From positions 1 to 8,931 of the forward strand of contig SLQN01000118.1 of assembly GCA_007131465.1 (NCBI GenBank): a DNA stretch of 8,931 bases, read 5' to 3'. Below, in pieces: positions 6,633 to 8,931 of the stretch; the first letter of the stretch is position 1; each line of letters opens with the position of its first letter. A model generated the notes under the pieces. The model saw only the letters and a list, made by a program, of their open reading frames with translations, ran no database searches and was not told where the DNA came from. The stretch is from Paracoccaceae bacterium (GTDB lineage Bacteria > Pseudomonadota > Alphaproteobacteria > Rhodobacterales > Rhodobacteraceae). The position numbers were made by a program, and so were the translations under genes.

Positions 6633-7519
6633 ACTGGCACGATTTGACAATCGCCATAGTGGCGGGCGACGCGCGTGAGCAGGAAATTGCCCGTTGCGCC
6701 GTTCGTGCAGGCGCAAAAGTCCGCGCCTATGGTTTTCCCTGGCCTGAAGCCGGTATCGAAGGCGTCTACCACGCAAAGGACGCAGCCGACGCGCTCAAGG
6801 GCGCTGATATCGCCCTGTTCCCGATTCCGGGGATTGCCGATGATGGCGGGTTGTTCACGCCCGGCTTTTCAGAACGCATCATTCCTTCGGTCGAAATGCT
6901 CTCGGGCATGACGCCTGATGCACATATCATCCTGGGCTGGGCCGATGAGAATCTGCGCACATGCTGCGCCGCAAGGGGCATTTCACTTCATGAATACGAA
7001 TGGGATGTCGACCTTATGCTTCTGCGGGGTCAGGCGATCGTCGAAGGCGTTCTCAGGATCATCATCGAAAACACCCAGATCACCATCCACAAGGCAAACA
7101 TCTGCCTTGTGGGACAAGGCACCATCGGCGCGCTTCTGACCCGGACTCTGATTGGCCTCGGGGCACATGTCAGCGTTGCAGCGCGCAACCCGGTCCAGCG
7201 CGCCGGGGCATATGCGGCGGGCGCGGAAAGCTACACGCTTGATCAATTGCCGGACATACTGCCAGATATGGATGTCATCATCGGCAGCGTGCCCAAGCAG
7301 ATCATTGGCGCCGACCTTCTTGCCACCATAAGGCCCGACGCGCTTCTGGTTGATGTCGCGGCCCCGCCGGGAACCATCGACCGCGAAACGGCCAAGGCCT
7401 TGGGCATCAAAGCCGTCTGGGCGCGTGGCATGGGTTCGCGGGCACCAATCACAGTCGGTCGCAGCCAATGGACAGGCATTAGCCGCCGGATCGAAGATAT
7501 CATGGAGCAACGCAAATGA
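6629..7519 (+). CDS. Dipicolinate synthase subunit A (DpaA/SpoVFA)-like oxidoreductase
   Basis: The 296-residue length matches Bacillus DpaA. The N-terminal domain starts TIAIVAGDAREQEIAR, as DpaA does with its GGDAR loop. A central EGVLRIIIENTQITIHKANI (139-158) parallels the DpaA linker EGT...TDYTIHGS, and is followed by the NAD(P)-binding loop VGQGTIG (161-167; G162, G164, G167). The C-terminal part, VDVAAPPGTID (241-251) and LGIKAVWARGMGSRAPITVG (258-277), also follows the DpaA pattern. In spore formers DpaA works with DpaB to oxidize a dihydrodipicolinate-like intermediate. No DpaB flavoprotein is visible here and nothing else suggests sporulation, so a different cyclic imine or imino acid substrate is more likely. 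It overlaps both neighbours by four bases, implying a shared pathway with the opine dehydrogenase and hydantoinase. AAAGGTG lies shortly before the start. Family resemblance is clear; the reaction is unknown. Confidence 0.8.
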   Translation: MNWHDLTIAIVAGDAREQEIARCAVRAGAKVRAYGFPWPEAGIEGVYHAKDAADALKGADIALFPIPGIADDGGLFTPGFSERIIPSVEMLSGMTPDAHIILGWADENLRTCCAARGISLHEYEWDVDLMLLRGQAIVEGVLRIIIENTQITIHKANICLVGQGTIGALLTRTLIGLGAHVSVAARNPVQRAGAYAAGAESYTLDQLPDILPDMDVIIGSVPKQIIGADLLATIRPDALLVDVAAPPGTIDRETAKALGIKAVWARGMGSRAPITVGRSQWTGISRRIEDIMEQRK

Positions 7520-8862
7520 AAGCCGATATTGTTGTAAAGAACGCGCGGGTTGTTCGCCACGACGGAGAATTCTTTGGGGGCGTCGCCGTGAAGGACGGAA
7601 AGATCGCAGGCGTCGGCTCGAACGATATGATGCCCGACGCGGTGCGCGTTATCGATGCCGAGGGCAAGGTCCTGATGCCAGGGCTCATTGATCCCCATTG
7701 CCACCTTGGCGTCAAATACCCGTTCGACGAAGACATGAGGACGGAGTCGGCTGCCGCAGCTTCCGGGGGCGTCACGACCGTGTTGCTCTATATCCGAAAT
7801 CTCAAGGAATCCTACATTCCCTTCTACAAGGAGCGCAAGGCGCTCGGCGAGGAGAACTCGGCAATCGATTTCGGCTTCCACTTCGGGATCCAGCGTGAGG
7901 AGCATATCGCCGAAATTCCCCGGATCGTCGAAGAGACCGGGGTTCGGTCGTTCAAGTGCTACTTCGGCTATGAGCCCGACAATCCGATCGGAATCGTTCC
8001 TGCAACCGATGGCTGGGTCTATGCCGCGATGCGGATCATTTCCAAAATTCCAGGTGGTGTGATCAACGTGCATTGCGAGAACACCCAGATCGCTTCGTGG
8101 ATAAAGAAGGAAATTGCGGCAACCGGTCGGCAGGATCTCGGTGCATATACCGAATCCCGCCCTGCGTTTTGCGAGGTTGAAACCATCCGGCGGATGATCT
8201 TCCTGGCCGAAAAAACCGGGTGTCCGCTACATCTCGTGCATACATCCGTGGGCATGGGGCCGGTGCTGGCCAAAGAGGCGAACGCGCGCGGCCTCAATGT
8301 CACGGTAGAGACCTGCCCGCATTACCTGACCCGGACCTGCTACGACGAAGACCTGGACATGCGCGCCAAGATTTCACCGCCGCTGCGGGACCGGACCGAG
8401 CTTGAAGGGCTTTGGGAAGGAATGCTGAACGGTAGCGTCTACAGTCTTGGAACCGACCATGTGCCGTTCCTTCCCAAGAAGGGCGAAGATCTATGGACTG
8501 AATTTCCCGGAGTCGTCAGCTTCCCGTGGGAGCTTTCGCTGATGCTGCATTTCGGTGTGCATCAGCGCAACATGTCGCTGTCACGCCTGGTCGAGCTCAA
8601 CTCGTTCAATCCCGCCCGCCGCTTCGGCCTTTGGCCGCGCAAGGGCGACATTGAAGTCGGCTTCGACGCTGATCTGGTGATGGTCGATCTTGATGAGGAG
8701 CGCGAGGTCACGCATACCGGCAAGGGAACCTGTATTTATGAGGGCTGGCGGCTCAAAGGGTGGCCAGTTATGACCATCGCACGTGGTGACGTCGTCTATG
8801 AGAACGGGGTCGTGGACGAGTCCCGCTTTGGCCGCGGACGCTGTGTCACCTTGCCATCGTGA
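7516..8862 (+). CDS. Hydantoinase / dihydropyrimidinase family cyclic amidohydrolase
   Basis: The 448-residue protein has the full set of binuclear-metal residues for the family: H61 and H63 in DPHCHLG, the carbamylated-lysine candidate K147 in SFKCYFGY, H186 in VHCEN, H242 in HLVHTS, and D314 in GTDHVPF. ETCPHYL (265-271) is the usual substrate-loop signature of D-hydantoinases, allantoinases and dihydropyrimidinases. The enzyme should hydrolyse a cyclic amide or imide ring to an N-carbamoyl or open amide product. Which ring is not evident. At 448 residues it is slightly short for D-hydantoinases (about 460-480) and close to allantoinases. Its ATGA start overlaps the DpaA-like gene by four bases, with GGAG eight bases upstream. 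It overlaps the following start by one base. Cytoplasmic. Confidence 0.9.
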   Translation: MKADIVVKNARVVRHDGEFFGGVAVKDGKIAGVGSNDMMPDAVRVIDAEGKVLMPGLIDPHCHLGVKYPFDEDMRTESAAAASGGVTTVLLYIRNLKESYIPFYKERKALGEENSAIDFGFHFGIQREEHIAEIPRIVEETGVRSFKCYFGYEPDNPIGIVPATDGWVYAAMRIISKIPGGVINVHCENTQIASWIKKEIAATGRQDLGAYTESRPAFCEVETIRRMIFLAEKTGCPLHLVHTSVGMGPVLAKEANARGLNVTVETCPHYLTRTCYDEDLDMRAKISPPLRDRTELEGLWEGMLNGSVYSLGTDHVPFLPKKGEDLWTEFPGVVSFPWELSLMLHFGVHQRNMSLSRLVELNSFNPARRFGLWPRKGDIEVGFDADLVMVDLDEEREVTHTGKGTCIYEGWRLKGWPVMTIARGDVVYENGVVDESRFGRGRCVTLPS

Positions 8863-8931
8863 TGAACTGGCCACCCGACAGCAAGGAAGCGCCCGATCTT
8901 GCCGGGCGCATTCCTCTCGGCGAACAGAGCA
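8862..8931 (+). CDS. Start of a further operon gene, cut by the window edge (unknown)
   Basis: The sequence TGATG joins the hydantoinase stop to an ATG at 8862-8864. The frame stays open for 23 codons to the edge, beginning MNWPPDSKEAPDLAGRIPLG. This is too short to assign a family. No good Shine-Dalgarno is seen before it, so it would depend on translational coupling. A strong inverted repeat lies inside it (8884-8915), which leaves open the alternative that the operon ends here and the frame is chance. Confidence 0.45.
   Translation, partial: MNWPPDSKEAPDLAGRIPLGEQS
8884..8915 (+). other. Strong inverted repeat just after the hydantoinase stop
   Basis: AGGAAGCGCCCG (8884-8895) pairs with CGGGCGC (8903-8909) and, after one bulged A, TTCCT (8911-8915), leaving a seven-base loop. 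This would be a twelve-pair GC-rich hairpin 22 bases after the hydantoinase stop. The visible downstream bases (CTCGG...) are not a T-run, so it is not a textbook intrinsic terminator. It could be an attenuating or mRNA-stabilizing stem, or simply coding sequence of the next gene. Confidence 0.5.

Noticed and set aside
7243..8073. A 276-codon minus-strand frame
   Set aside because: Antisense across the DpaA-like/hydantoinase junction, whose ATGA overlap and motifs are convincing on the plus strand.

Overview
The window is a metabolic gene cluster from a GC-rich bacterium, probably an alphaproteobacterium. That placement is inferred from codon use, GC-rich third positions and the family mix, not from a marker gene. 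I see no mobile element, CRISPR array, tRNA or rRNA. The protein-coding genes are tightly packed, and six of the eight look complete.

Layout. Two genes lie on the minus strand at the left: the FAD-binding (medium, CoxM-type) subunit of a molybdenum hydroxylase, which runs off the left edge, and upstream of it a 98-residue NIPSNAP-like dimeric alpha-beta barrel protein. A divergent promoter region (1313-1439) separates them from a plus-strand operon of three genes: an enolase-superfamily enzyme of the muconate-lactonizing subgroup, a creatinase/Xaa-Pro-peptidase (M24) family hydrolase, and a TRZ/ATZ-type amidohydrolase. After a 297-base gap with its own promoter comes a second plus-strand operon whose genes overlap by 4, 4 and 1 bases: an opine (octopine/nopaline) dehydrogenase family protein, a homolog of dipicolinate synthase subunit A (DpaA/SpoVFA), a hydantoinase/dihydropyrimidinase family amidohydrolase, and the first 23 codons of a further gene cut by the right edge.

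How the genes may work together. Molybdenum hydroxylases, cyclic-amide hydrolases, a creatinase-like hydrolase and an opine-type dehydrogenase all fit catabolism of a nitrogen-containing, probably cyclic or N-substituted amino-acid-like compound. The substrate cannot be read from the sequence. The link between the three transcription units is supported directly: each of the three promoter regions carries the same GTGATCAC-type element repeated every 13 bases, lying over or just after the -10 position. This looks like the operator of one shared regulator, whose gene is not in the window.

Most unusual points: a DpaA-type protein translationally coupled to an opine dehydrogenase and a hydantoinase in what looks like a non-sporulating organism; an M24 protein in which both Asp metal ligands are replaced; and the 13-base-phased operator shared by three promoters.
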